Below are positions 48,280 to 58,481 of a stretch of 64,000 nucleotides of DNA, in pieces. Numbering within the stretch: the first letter of the stretch is position 1; each line of letters begins with the position of its first letter. Source of the DNA: Mermis nigrescens (lineage: Eukaryota; Nematoda; Enoplea; Mermithida; Mermithidae); the NCBI GenBank assembly GCA_036768485.1, contig JAVLUZ010000162.1, forward strand, positions 605,845 to 669,844, written 5' to 3'. Made by a program: the position numbers and the translations under genes. Under the pieces are notes generated by a model, which worked only from the letters and a program-made list of their open reading frames with translations, was not told the origin of the DNA and did not search any database.

Positions 48280-49944
48280 TCAAACGTCCTTGTTTGATCG
48301 CTGATCGGTCATGCTGCGTAAGTTGTATGTATGCTGCGGTCGAGCTTGTATAGATTGAGTTGCCTCCAAAACTTCTTTTATCGATCCCCTTGGTGCTTGT
48401 TCCCTTGCGTTGTATAGTTTAGTGCGGTTGACATGTACTGTGGTCGATTTTCCTTTTCCAAGATCAATTCGGAGGTTTGGGTATTTTACGGCAATGATGC
48501 AAAATGGTCCTAGATATCTGGGTAGAAATTTTTGAGGAGTTCCACGTTCAATTGTTTGATTTTCTAGCAATATCAAGTCACCTACTTGATATTCGTAATT
48601 GCTTGATTTACTATCATAAGCTGTTTTATAGCGTTTTTGGGACATTTCAATTTCTTTTTGAATTCTGGTTAGGGCCTCGGAAAAGTGTCTTTTTACTTCT
48701 AAATCGTAGGTTTCTGCATCGACTAGATAAAAAGGGCGATCGAAATTCAAAACTGCGTCAATAGGGAGCTTAGGAATTCTCCCAAACATGAGAGTGAATG
48801 GGTTGTGTCCCGTAGTTTCGTTTTCATGTATATTCGTGGCGAACACTGCATATGGGAGGTGTTCATCCCAGTCAAGTGTATTTTGTTTTAAATAGATCCT
48901 GATCCGCGTTGTCAGTGTCTGATTCGCTCTTTCGACTTCACCATTTGCCATTGGGTGATAGGCGGTGGTGTGTATCTTTTGGGTCCTGAAGAGCTGTGTT
49001 ATGTCGCTCATAAGCTGTGAGGTGAAGTCAGTGCCTCTATCTGATTGTAAAATTAATGGTGCTCCGTGACGACAGACTATTTGCGTAATAAATAGTTTTG
49101 CAATTGTTTGGGATGTAATATCGGCGGTTGCAAACGCTTCTACATATTTCGTGAAGTAGTCTATAAAAACGACTATGTATCTATTCCCTGTTTCAGTTAA
49201 GTTCAAGGGACCTACACAATCTACTGCTATGCGTTCAAATGGACCTGTGCAAGTAATGGGCTGTAAATCTGCTACTATTTTCTTTCGATTTGTTTTATTC
49301 TTTTGACATGTGTCACAAGTTTTGCAATATTCGATTACATCTTTGCTCATGTATTCCCAAAAATATTTTTTCGTTATTAGACTGAGTGTCTTTTTATATC
49401 CAAAGTGGCCTGCAAATTCATCATCATGATGTGTATAAATTATAAGTTTCTTAAGTTTTTCCGGTACAATCATTTGTTTTATTCCATTATCAACTTTATA
49501 TAAAATTCCATGCTCTATTGTATAATCATTTCGAATTTTATTCTTTGAGAGATACTCTTTCAATATTATATCTTCTTGTTGTAATTCGGCCATGTTTATT
49601 TTTGGGTAAGCTTCATTTGTATTTCCTTCTACAAGTTCAAGATTCGAGTCTATATTGCAGTTTGTAGTTATTTCACTCACAAAATCGTTTTCGTCTATAT
49701 CAAAATGTGATTTTTCGCTATAATCAGGTAGTCTCGATAATGTGTCAGCATTTTGGTTTTTATTTCCTTTTCTAGGTATTACAGTGATTTTTATACCTGC
49801 CAAAGCGAGACCCCAATGTGCTATTCGAGATGATGGGTTTGGTTTTTCCAGAATGGACTTGACCGCAGTGTGGTCTGTTTCTACAGTAACTTGTTGTTGA
49901 TACAAATAGGGTCTAAAATATTTAATAAATTCGACGACAGCCAA
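48280..49944 (-). CDS. Retrotransposon pol: RNase H end and integrase
   Basis: Long clean frame. It opens with the last part of RNase H (VTVETDHTAVKSIL and NQNADTLSR). The integrase follows with an HHCC zinc finger (HHDDEFAGHFGYKK ... CKTCDTCQ), then the DDE core: IAVDCVGPLN, LILQSDRGTDFTSQL and HPMANGEVERANQTL. After the core are a GPFCIIAVKYP segment and a basic tail. It is separated from the RT frame by a one-base shift at an A run near 49975. Catalytic residues are intact. Confidence 0.9.
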   Translation of the reverse strand: MAVVEFIKYFRPYLYQQQVTVETDHTAVKSILEKPNPSSRIAHWGLALAGIKITVIPRKGNKNQNADTLSRLPDYSEKSHFDIDENDFVSEITTNCNIDSNLELVEGNTNEAYPKINMAELQQEDIILKEYLSKNKIRNDYTIEHGILYKVDNGIKQMIVPEKLKKLIIYTHHDDEFAGHFGYKKTLSLITKKYFWEYMSKDVIEYCKTCDTCQKNKTNRKKIVADLQPITCTGPFERIAVDCVGPLNLTETGNRYIVVFIDYFTKYVEAFATADITSQTIAKLFITQIVCRHGAPLILQSDRGTDFTSQLMSDITQLFRTQKIHTTAYHPMANGEVERANQTLTTRIRIYLKQNTLDWDEHLPYAVFATNIHENETTGHNPFTLMFGRIPKLPIDAVLNFDRPFYLVDAETYDLEVKRHFSEALTRIQKEIEMSQKRYKTAYDSKSSNYEYQVGDLILLENQTIERGTPQKFLPRYLGPFCIIAVKYPNLRIDLGKGKSTTVHVNRTKLYNAREQAPRGSIKEVLEATQSIQARPQHTYNLRSMTDQRSNKDV

Positions 49945-49949
49945 AGTTT

Positions 49950-51586
49950 CTAACTCAGTGACTGTATAATTCTTCTCAGCTTTTTTAAACTTCTGCTGGC
50001 GTATGCAATTGGATGCTCCAGATTATCTTCTTGAATCTGGGACAAGACAGCTCCTATGCCGTTTTGTGACGCATCAGTTTGGAGAATAAAAGGTTTCTTA
50101 AAATCAGGGTGTCTTAATATTGGTGGATGTATGAGTTTTTCCTTTATTTCTTTAAATGCATTTTCCTGATCGATTTCCCATTGATACTGCGCATTTTTTC
50201 TGAGCAATTTATTCATAGGCTCAGCTATTTTAGAGCAATTAGGTATGAATTTTCTATAATAAGAGATGATACCGAGAAATGATTTAATTTCTTTTATGCT
50301 TTGCGGTCGTGATAGATTCTTAACGATCTCTATTTTCGCTTCGTCTGGGAGAACGCCGTTTTCTGCTATTTTATAACCTAAATATTGGGTTTCATCATAG
50401 GAAAATTTGCATTTTGAAAGACGAAGTTTCATATTAGCCTCGCTTAAACGTTTCAGGATTAAATATAATCTTAAAATTAATTCATCGTGATTTTTTCCGA
50501 AAATTAAAATATCATCAAGGTATACTAGACAAAGATTCCATTGTAATCCTGATAAAATTATGTCCATAAGGCGTGAAAATGATGCGGGGGCGTTGCATAA
50601 TCCGAAAGGTAAATAGTTGAATTCGTAGAGTCCGATAGGGGTTATAAAAGCAGTTTTTTCTTTATCTGATTCTTTAATTGGCACACTGTAGTAAGCATTA
50701 GCTTGATCTAAGGTGGTGAAAAATTTCATTCCATTTAATGTATCTAATATATCATCAATCCGAGGCAAAGGGTATACATTCTTTTTAGTTATTTCATTTA
50801 GCCCTCTAAAGTCTATACACATGCGGTGTTTACCATCCTTTTTCTGACCAGTACAACGTTGGTTGACCATGGAGAAGAACTAGGTCGGATTATTCCTTTA
50901 TTTTCCAGTCTTTTTACTTCATTCGTTATTATCTCTTTTTCTTTTGGTGCAGTTCTAAACGAATATTTTCGTACAGGGCCTCTATTCTCTGTGTCAATAA
51001 TGTGTTCCATTAAGTTTGTTTTTCCCGTGTCCATTTCTTCTTTAGCATATAAGTTAGGAAATTTTAATAAAATGTTTATTACTTGTTGTCTTTCTTCGGG
51101 CTTTAGTTTTGGAGAAATGTCTGCGTTACTTTTGATCCAACTGTTAATATCTGTATTTGTGAGTACTTCGCATTCCGCAATTTTTGGGACATCTTCTCGA
51201 TGGGCGTGGATTGTCCCTAAGTGAGTATTGTGATACATTTTAATACTGTAAGTTCTCGGGTTCATGATCTGTACGGGTATTAGTCCGTTATAAGTTGTGC
51301 ATAGCGCTCGAGCTATTTGTAAATGATTCTCACGATTATTTTCTTTAGGTGTAAAAACCACTACTTCGTTTTCGGGATACAAAAGTGGTACTTTGCCATA
51401 TACAATGCCAATTGAGCGTGGTGGAATTATTTCATCGTTTGCTAAAATAATTGTGCTTCTCCGCTCGGGTGGCGAATAATGCATTCCTTCACAATGTGAT
51501 GTGACATTACAAAGCTGTACTGTAGAATTTTTCCAGTTTAAATGTATGTTGGCGAATCTAGCTAAAAAATTAGTCCCTAGGATCAA
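49950..51586 (-). pseudogene. Retrotransposon pol: reverse transcriptase and RNase H start, one frameshift
   Basis: Two frames overlap. 51586-50813 starts at the end of the protease (ILGTNFLARF) and runs to GIIRPSSSPWSTNVVLVRK; 50870-49950 continues with DGKHRMCIDFRGLNEIT, LPFGLCNAPASFSRLMD and the active site VYLDDILIFG, then RNase H (LQTDASQNGIGAVLSQ). The break is at an A run near 50850. The sequence is clearly Ty3/gypsy-type and otherwise well preserved, so the break may be recent or an assembly error. Confidence 0.88.
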
Positions 51587-51666
51587 AGATGCTGAACATT
51601 TTTCTTGTATGTGAGTTAGAATTGTTTCATTAGTATCTGCCAGCTCTATGTTAATCAGTGCATACC

Positions 51667-51912
51667 CTACAATTGTATGATTTCGCCATTTGCAGCAATA
51701 GGTCGGACTTCAGTTTTATAAATCTTTAAATGGGGGATCGAATCAGCGATTGTTTTATCTAAAAGTGAGAAAACTGCTCCCGTATCTATTAGAGCTGATA
51801 CTTTTACACAATTATTCAAGATAACATTCACATGTGGGGTTCGTAATATTTTATTATTTATTGCTGAGATTGTAATCGATGCTTCTGATGAATTTTGGGT
51901 GTTTTCCGCCAT
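51667..51912 (-). CDS. Retrotransposon aspartic protease
   Basis: Starts with ATG (MAENTQNSSEASITISAINN). The active-site segment is VSALIDTGAVFSLLD. The frame stops shortly after NGEIIQL, where the neighbouring frame continues to ILGTNFLARF, so a one-base shift lies near 51675. The start overlaps the end of the envelope-like frame by 55 bp, meaning pol sits directly downstream of the envelope-like region. Confidence 0.8.
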   Translation of the reverse strand: MAENTQNSSEASITISAINNKILRTPHVNVILNNCVKVSALIDTGAVFSLLDKTIADSIPHLKIYKTEVRPIAANGEIIQL

Positions 51913-53528
51913 GACACTTTCGTACTTTTACGATTCAGGACATTTTTAGAATTTTTTAGCTTTAGTAATCTCCAAAGTGTGTTTCCTATAGGCTCAGTGG
52001 GTGCTGCTGTGGTGCAGGTGGTTGGAAGAATCGATGTGTAAACTTGATTTCTACGTTTTGTGATATAAATATAAGCAAAGTATGCAATTATGAGTGCGAC
52101 TACGCTTATTAATAGCAAGTTCATTATTAGTTGGATCGGGCCTTTTAAGAGAGCATTAAAATTAGACATAAAACTAGTCTGAGTTCCACTTATTACATGT
52201 TCTATGGCATTTCCAACTCCAATTAAGCTATTTTTTATTCCATTCCCAGCTGCAGCTAATGTGTCGTAAATAGCTCTAGGTTCTAAGGACATCTTAGCGG
52301 TATACTGTGCCAAGCGATTGAGAATTTTTTCTAAGTGTTCCGTTTTATACAAATAGTTTCGAAATGATCCAAAAGTAGGTTGACCTGCAGCCAAACGATC
52401 ATAAAAAACTGATGGTGTATCAAATTGAAAGGAAGTTTCATTTTGCTCCTAATTTAATTCCAGTGGGACATCTGATACATGCGTTATTCCTGAATTTGTG
52501 ATCCATTTATCTTTATATCGAAAAATTTCTATTTTCTTGTGAAGACAATTTATCGTTTCGGAGAAATGCACGAGATCTGAACTTCCGGGTAGTGAAAACC
52601 ATGTTTGCCCTTCATATTCCACGGGTAGGTATTTATAACACGTATCATTTATTTTATAGTCCATATAAACTCTACTTACATTTATTTGTTTACACGTCCA
52701 TATTGTTAGAGTTTCGCCTGTAAAATCAGCCGTGATGTCATTTTGACGGAAAAATGCACGCGCACCTACAGTAGGATCTAGGTATAAGAGCTGCCAAATC
52801 ACGTCTACGTGCCTTTGCAATTGTCTACACAATTCTAGCCAGATTCTACGAAATGCTTGCATTTCTCCTTGTAGCAATCTGAATTCTAAATAATTCAGTT
52901 TAAGATTCACTGGATCATAGTGTGTACTTTTATTTAATTTATTATTTCTCTGCTCGCTTCTCTGAGATAAGACAAGTTGTGTTTGCACTAAAATTCCCTG
53001 CTCTGTGCTGTATGCTCGATCAATGTCTGCACACTTCAGGTATTGTTCACGGATTGAAAACGCAGATTGTATTTCGTCTATGACTATATAAGGTAAACTT
53101 ATTTGTGCCATATATCTCCCTTTAAGTATAAATGGACAAATTTCTTTGAAAACATCGCCGTCCCATATTATCGTACTATCCGTAGTTTTACAGTTACCAT
53201 ATGTGGGCCTACAAATACTTAGGTCCCCTAAATCAGACATAAGCGTATCACTGTTCCAACTCGCGACTCTCCCTTCTTCAATCACAAAATTAGAGACTGT
53301 GGAACAGATTTGCTTACAGCACCACGAAAAATCAACATTTAATTCAAAATTCGTACTCCAAAAGCCATGCATATCTTTTTTTAGCTCAGTTCCCATATAG
53401 CTCTTTTCGTTGAATGAATTTCTGCATACCTCATATGACACAGAAAAAGTAGAAGATTGGTCTGAGATAATCCCTTTTGATCCAAAAATCCAGTGTAAGT
53501 GCAAATAGTTCGAGTTAAAATCATACAC
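51858..53528 (-). pseudogene. Envelope-like glycoprotein, ectodomain and transmembrane part, one in-frame stop
   Basis: A cysteine-rich ectodomain (SWCCKQICSTV, ICRPTYGNCKTT, IWTCKQINVS, CYKYLPVEYEGQTWF) runs to a TAG at 52449-52451. The same frame continues through a region without Cys to a membrane anchor (LIMNLLLISVVALIIAYFAY, at about 52110) and a short basic tail. Family is unresolved: the architecture fits a captured viral fusion glycoprotein. No obvious furin site plus fusion peptide of the baculovirus F type was seen. The 5' part is in the next frame upstream. Confidence 0.68.
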
Positions 53529-54571
53529 TTAATCGCCTTAGTGTTTTTTGGAGTTAAACGAGGAATATAAATCGCAACCGTCTGTTTCTCTGGTTTGGTT
53601 AAAGGCCCATCTGGAAAATAACACTGAACAGTACAGGGCAAATTTACGGGGTGTCCACTCTTACTGGATCCACAAATTTGAAACGAGCATTCAGAGATTA
53701 TTGGCAATAACATGAAGATAAATATGATGATATGAAATGCGAATCGGCTACATAAAATTCGCAACCGTGTGATTATATACGAATCATGATAAAATCTAAG
53801 TTTATCGAATAAATGCATCATATTTCGAATCATTTTCATTTCGCTTGATAAGCACGTTTTATCGCCATCGTTTCCTGTGGTTACACTCGCCTCATTCATC
53901 TTCTTCATCCGAATCTTTTGCAACAAAAGATTCGTTTTATAGTTGAAATCTGACACTTTTTTCGTCCATAGCATGAATATCCAACGAAAATTAGGGGATG
54001 TATTAATACATAAACTATTCATTCCAAAATATTCGAACGTTTTGATGATGTTCTTCGAATATTTTTGCAATTTTGGCGATACATTCTTTAAATTATTATT
54101 CACAGATTCTTTCTCCTTTCGGCTTTTCCAATTTTTTGTGACTTTATCTGTAATTAATTCTGTACTCTTACAATTAAAAAGCAGGAATAAATGATTTAAT
54201 TTTCGACGAACAACCAGATTTAGGGTATTTAACATTTTGTTTTCATCGCTGAGGGCCAGATTACAAGTGAAAACAGTACAACAGACCAATAACACGATAA
54301 TACTTGGTACGATTATAAAGATAATATGACAACAGCGTGTAGTATTTAAGGCAAAATCAATAAAACACTTGGAACAATTTTCATAATTATTTATGAATAT
54401 AAGATTTATGAATATAATCAATAAAATACGTGTGGACTTGGTGCTTTGTAATAGTTTTTTCATTATAGAATAATAAAATTGTTTTATTTTTGTATAAAAT
54501 TTGTAATTCAAATTGACAAAAATTGAAGTTTGAATAATTCTCAATATTAGCAAACTAAAAACGGAAAACAT
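53381..54571 (-). CDS. Hydrophobic ORF leading into the envelope-like region
   Basis: 396 codons. The N-terminal half has three hydrophobic segments (start; ILLIIFINLIFI; CHIIFIIVPSIIVLLVCC) and a basic linker. Near residue 290 a signal-like segment (FHIIIFIFMLLPIISECS) is followed by a cysteine-rich stretch (FQICGSSKSG, LPCTVQCYFPDGPL) that passes into the downstream envelope-like frame within the 148-bp overlap, through a frame change near GFLDQKG. The second half is probably the true N terminus of the glycoprotein; the first half is unrecognised. Confidence 0.55.
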   Translation of the reverse strand: MFSVFSLLILRIIQTSIFVNLNYKFYTKIKQFYYSIMKKLLQSTKSTRILLIIFINLIFINNYENCSKCFIDFALNTTRCCHIIFIIVPSIIVLLVCCTVFTCNLALSDENKMLNTLNLVVRRKLNHLFLLFNCKSTELITDKVTKNWKSRKEKESVNNNLKNVSPKLQKYSKNIIKTFEYFGMNSLCINTSPNFRWIFMLWTKKVSDFNYKTNLLLQKIRMKKMNEASVTTGNDGDKTCLSSEMKMIRNMMHLFDKLRFYHDSYIITRLRILCSRFAFHIIIFIFMLLPIISECSFQICGSSKSGHPVNLPCTVQCYFPDGPLTKPEKQTVAIYIPRLTPKNTKAIKCMILTRTICTYTGFLDQKGLSQTNLLLFLCHMRYAEIHSTKRAIWELS

Positions 54572-54671
54572 CAGGATAAAAATTTTCTCACCACACTGAC
54601 GCTTACGTTCCCATTTCGTAGTCCGTTTCTGTAATTCTTCCGTTGCGTCCAGCTTTCAGTGGGTTGGACGT

Positions 54672-55757
54672 CTATCCCAATTTAGCTCGTTTTTCTTGTT
54701 GTTCGCACGATTTTTCAGCCGGCTCATCTTCGAACTCCATCTTCGGTCGCTTTCGTCCGTCTAATGCCGACTGCGAAGGACGAATGCCACTGGGACGACC
54801 AAACCAATGCTCCATCGAACGCCTACGCTCTTCGCCATGAATAGGGCATCCGCTGCAGATGCACGGAGATTCGACAGGCATTTGGAAAAGTGGCTTGTTG
54901 CCAAATGTACGGCCAAATGGGGTTGCTGGAACATTCAAATCGGGAGAACTTAAATCATTCATGCCTTCCTGAATTTCGGTGACACTCATATCATGAAATT
55001 GTCGAAGTGGAAAAGCAGTAACAATAAAATAATCCGGAGTGTTTTTCTCAGAACTCTCCTTATTGCCAAAACATGCATATCTAAAAGGCATTTCAGTTAG
55101 GTCGAGATTTTCGGGGTCAAGATTAATTTCTTCGTTGGGTTCCTTGATCTTAGGGGATTCCGACTGGGCTGGACTTATGGGTTCGATTGCATCATTAGCC
55201 GTTTCATTGCCTGAGGTAGTGCTGTTTCCATTCCAGGCGGAAAAGAGACCAAAACATCCAGGTTGAAACTCGTCTTTAGACGTTTGGAACCAACGATTTT
55301 CTTCCTCTTTTCCAGTTTCTGGGGAGGATTGCAAATATATAGTATTAATATTTATATCAGTGGGTATTTCTTGGAGGAAAAATTCGTCATCAACGTCTAG
55401 AATAGGAGTAATTTCAAAACTTTTGTATGTTCCATCCTCGTTTCTATCATTACTGTTACTTGAAATGGCATGAGATACATTAGAGTTTGTTTGAAAACGC
55501 GCGTTTTTCCTTTCAGGGCCATAAACATTAGATGAAAAACTTCTAGGGGCACTCATAATACCATTTCTGTTCGAGCCGTTACTTGATCGATTATCAAATT
55601 GCATTTTACGGCTATCTTTACCACTATTTATATTCGTTCCTTTATTAAAATTATAATTTCCGTAGTTATTATTACTTCTCTGATCATAACGATTATTTGC
55701 TTGCATTTTGTTATAATTTCGTGCATTATTATTTCCACTATGATTACAATTACCCAA
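54672..55757 (-). CDS. Unknown Asn-rich/acidic retrotransposon ORF following gag
   Basis: 361 codons. The N terminus is Asn/Gly/Arg-rich (MGNCNHSGNNNARNYNKM). The middle is acidic (EPNEEINLDPENLDLTEMPF). A short Cys cluster CICSGCPIHG is near residue 305 and the tail is basic (RKRPKMEFEDEPAEKSCEQQ). No reverse transcriptase, protease or envelope motif. It overlaps gag by 130 bp in the -1 frame, after the second zinc knuckle, and may be expressed as a gag extension. No family recognised. Confidence 0.6.
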   Translation of the reverse strand: MGNCNHSGNNNARNYNKMQANNRYDQRSNNNYGNYNFNKGTNINSGKDSRKMQFDNRSSNGSNRNGIMSAPRSFSSNVYGPERKNARFQTNSNVSHAISSNSNDRNEDGTYKSFEITPILDVDDEFFLQEIPTDININTIYLQSSPETGKEEENRWFQTSKDEFQPGCFGLFSAWNGNSTTSGNETANDAIEPISPAQSESPKIKEPNEEINLDPENLDLTEMPFRYACFGNKESSEKNTPDYFIVTAFPLRQFHDMSVTEIQEGMNDLSSPDLNVPATPFGRTFGNKPLFQMPVESPCICSGCPIHGEERRRSMEHWFGRPSGIRPSQSALDGRKRPKMEFEDEPAEKSCEQQEKRAKLG

Positions 55758-56683
55758 TTTTTTTGACAGTCACGAGCATAATGTCCGAATCCACAGCAAA
55801 AATTGCATATGGCACGCCCCATTTCACAATAACGGCAATCCACTGTTAAATGATTATTACGTCCGCATACTTGACATTTTCGCGCCTCTAACGCCTCGTC
55901 CAATAACGTTTTTAAATCGCGTATACTTCTCTGCATTTCCTTTCCTGCATTACTTAAAATGGATAAGTTATTAAACGATGTATCAGGGACTACAGTATTT
56001 GTGGGGTAGTCTTGAATAGATTCGCGGAGCTGTTGTTGCTCAACATATGTTGCTTTGCTCACTGCAACAGAAAGTGTTTTAAAATCTTGATACTTTACAC
56101 CTTCATAAATTTTAGGGAGTAAACCTCTAATTAAAATTGGTTTTAATATAGTTTCTTGAAGCTTAGTGGAAAGTTGTGGATAAGCAGAACGAGCCATTCT
56201 TTTCAAACGCTCCGAAAATTCCAAAACTGTTTCATTTTTCTTTTGTCTTGCATCATAAATCAATTGTTGATATACATCAGAGTCCTTTCCTTCCGGGTAC
56301 ACTGTTCTTAAATGATCAATCAAATCATCAAAAGATGTATCTATCAATGTTTTTTGAGCGTTAGTTAAAGTGGCGAGAGCAGGACCAATCAAATTATTTT
56401 CTAAAAGAGCAATCTTATAATCAGATGGCATATTAATAGCTCCTTGTAACGTCATATATTTTTTAAATTTTTCATACCATTCTTCAAAGGATTCTCCAAA
56501 ACTGCCGGAAAAAACTTTTGGGGGACGATTTCCTATAATAGTTCCGAGACGCATAAAAGAATCTGAAAAATCATTACCACGCATTGATTCTCTTATTCCC
56601 TGCAATTCCTGAAAAATGGGTTCACCGAAACCTTCAAATGCCCTCCTCAAAGTCATTTCTAATTCCTGGGGATCTTTTGCCAT
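55628..56683 (-). CDS. gag: Retrotransposon gag with two CCHC zinc knuckles
   Basis: The capsid-like core contains FSGSFGESFEEWYEKFKKYM, MPSDYKIALLENNLIGPA and ARQKKNETVLEFSERLKRMA, typical of Ty3/gypsy gag proteins. Two knuckles follow: CQVCGRNNHLTVDC and CNFCCGFGHYARDC, both C-x2-C-x4-H-x4-C. After the second knuckle an A7 run (A-AAA-AAT heptamer near 55763) allows a -1 shift into the next ORF. The frame is open for another ~385 bp upstream of the first ATG (to about 57070) without a Met, so the true N terminus may use another start. Confidence 0.85.
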   Translation of the reverse strand: MAKDPQELEMTLRRAFEGFGEPIFQELQGIRESMRGNDFSDSFMRLGTIIGNRPPKVFSGSFGESFEEWYEKFKKYMTLQGAINMPSDYKIALLENNLIGPALATLTNAQKTLIDTSFDDLIDHLRTVYPEGKDSDVYQQLIYDARQKKNETVLEFSERLKRMARSAYPQLSTKLQETILKPILIRGLLPKIYEGVKYQDFKTLSVAVSKATYVEQQQLRESIQDYPTNTVVPDTSFNNLSILSNAGKEMQRSIRDLKTLLDEALEARKCQVCGRNNHLTVDCRYCEMGRAICNFCCGFGHYARDCQKNWVIVIIVEIIMHEIITKCKQIIVMIREVIITTEIIILIKERI

Positions 56684-57625
56684 GTTTCGCGTTACTGTTC
56701 TACCTGATTTATAAGTTAAAAAATCTTTAAAACGATCAGCTATTTCCTTGGTGAATTTTGGTGAATCACTCTTATCAATTTGCGTATTATTTATTTCACT
56801 TAGTGATAATCTCCGACTCGTAGACTGAAATGAACGTCGTATCGGAGTACTAAACTTTTGGAATTTGCTAGGCGTAACAGAAGCTGAACGAAAAATTGAT
56901 TCAAGCAGCTTTTGTTGTGCGTTAAGCGTTTCTTCAAGATTCTCAATTTGTTCCCGTGAAAGCGTATTATTTTCAGAACTTTCACTATTACTTGTTTCCT
57001 TCTCAGATAAAGACTCTAAATTTTGACCCTTTTTTGAATCAATTTTTCAATTCTTTCCGCTAACGTTTATTTCGTAATTTAATTTAACCTTAGGTTTTTC
57101 TCAAATTTACGTTCTTCAAACTATCGTGTTTCAAACACCGTTTCTCTAATTACCGTCCCTCAAAAACACTTTTTCATCCGAATGAATGAATTGCCAAGAC
57201 AGCGTTGGCCACCACTGTTCAGCTAAAATATAGGGTACCCACAAATAATAGGCCTAAAATTACGTAAAACGACATATAAGTAATTAATTAATTGTTTTAT
57301 CGTAGTTTACTCTTACTACGCTTATCCAATTAACTTTTTCCTCCTAAACCGTATTTCACCTTAAAAGGATTTATATACGGAATAATTAGTGTTACTTTAT
57401 CGTAGCTTCACTGTCCCCTTTTACAGAACTGTATCTACGCTTTATTAACACCACGCGTAAAATTCTCAGAAATTAGACTGAAAATATATTACGCCGTAAT
57501 TTCTAAACCAAATGAGGAAAACGGTTAGGGGCCGATTAAAATCGAGAAAAACCCTGAACAAATTAAATTATTAAGTTAGGTACGATTTCTCACGTTAGCC
57601 GCTCAATTTCGCCTTCTTCGTTGTT

Positions 57626-57642
57626 CCCTGGCGCGCTCGCCA
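57626..57642 (-). other. Putative primer binding site
   Basis: Immediately after the 5' LTR, with a 2-bp gap on the minus strand, comes tggcgagcgcgccaggg, which starts with the TGG expected opposite a tRNA CCA end. The matching tRNA was not determined; the start resembles sites read as tRNA-Arg in other gypsy elements. Confidence 0.55.
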
Positions 57643-57644
57643 AA

Positions 57645-58477
57645 TGTCACGCTAGAAAATTGCCGAACTTGATTCTTGTGTTCTTTATTATTCAAAAAAA
57701 AACTTGATCGTTTACACAAATTTCAAATATATATAAAAAGACGGATATAATAAGAACCGATGAACGAAGTCGACCAAGCCAACGATCCCATCACAAACTC
57801 TCTCTCCATCTTTTCTCTCTCTTATTTAGCTGAGTAGATTCTTATCAATTAAGTCATGTTTGTTTGTTTTTCATTTTCCATATTCCTTGCCATTACATAT
57901 TTTCCTTGTTTCTACATGTTCAGCTTATTAGGATCATTAGCTTGTTGTTGATGGTCTATTATGGCACTTTGATTTCAGGTAATTTGCTAAAGCGGTCAGA
58001 TGGTCAGGTGTGAGTAAATATTATGGCGTCTCAGTGGTCAGTATGAGTCAATATTTTGATAAATATTGGGGTTCCTTTGTAACTAGCTGCCCTTTAGCTA
58101 ATTTTACATATTTTGGTCTCTTTTACTTTGAGGTCATGTGGACATTAGATTCGAATTTATTTTCCGTTTAATATTTCATAAATGGTGCTATGGAGTGCTA
58201 GGTGCAGGGGTAGCACAAATCAGCTTATGCTCATCTTTGAGTTATCATAATTTAGGCCAAAAGGACAACTTGGGTTGAGAGTTGATGAATTGTAAACAAT
58301 AATAGCGCGACAAACTTAGATAATTATTAATACACGTTACCTATGAATAAGTATAGGAATCGTTTTTGCCTAGTATAAGTATTTTAACGAAGAAAAGAAT
58401 GTACATATGTGATTTATTAAAATTAAGAATACAATAATCGTCTATATCATATGATTCGATCATCACCTCGTGTGACA
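57645..58477 (-). repeat. 5' LTR
   Basis: 833 bp. Copy of 47450-48261 with an extra ccattacatattttccttg-type segment near 57890. Followed on its right by the target duplication acct and the rest of the interrupted Polinton gene. Confidence 0.95.
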
Positions 58478-58481
58478 ACCT

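Larger units (their letters stand above)
47450..58477 (-). mobile_element. Ty3/gypsy-like LTR retrotransposon with envelope-like region, 11.0 kb
   Basis: Complete insertion: two LTRs (47450-48261 and 57645-58477), each bounded TG...CA on the minus strand with inverted tips tgtcac/gtgaca, and a 4-bp target duplication acct at 47446-47449 and 58478-58481. Minus-strand order is gag, unknown ORF, membrane/envelope-like region, protease, reverse transcriptase, RNase H, integrase. The target is the end of a small Polinton gene. By eye the LTRs differ at a few per cent of positions plus a ~22-bp indel, so the insertion is not very recent. Confidence 0.93.
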
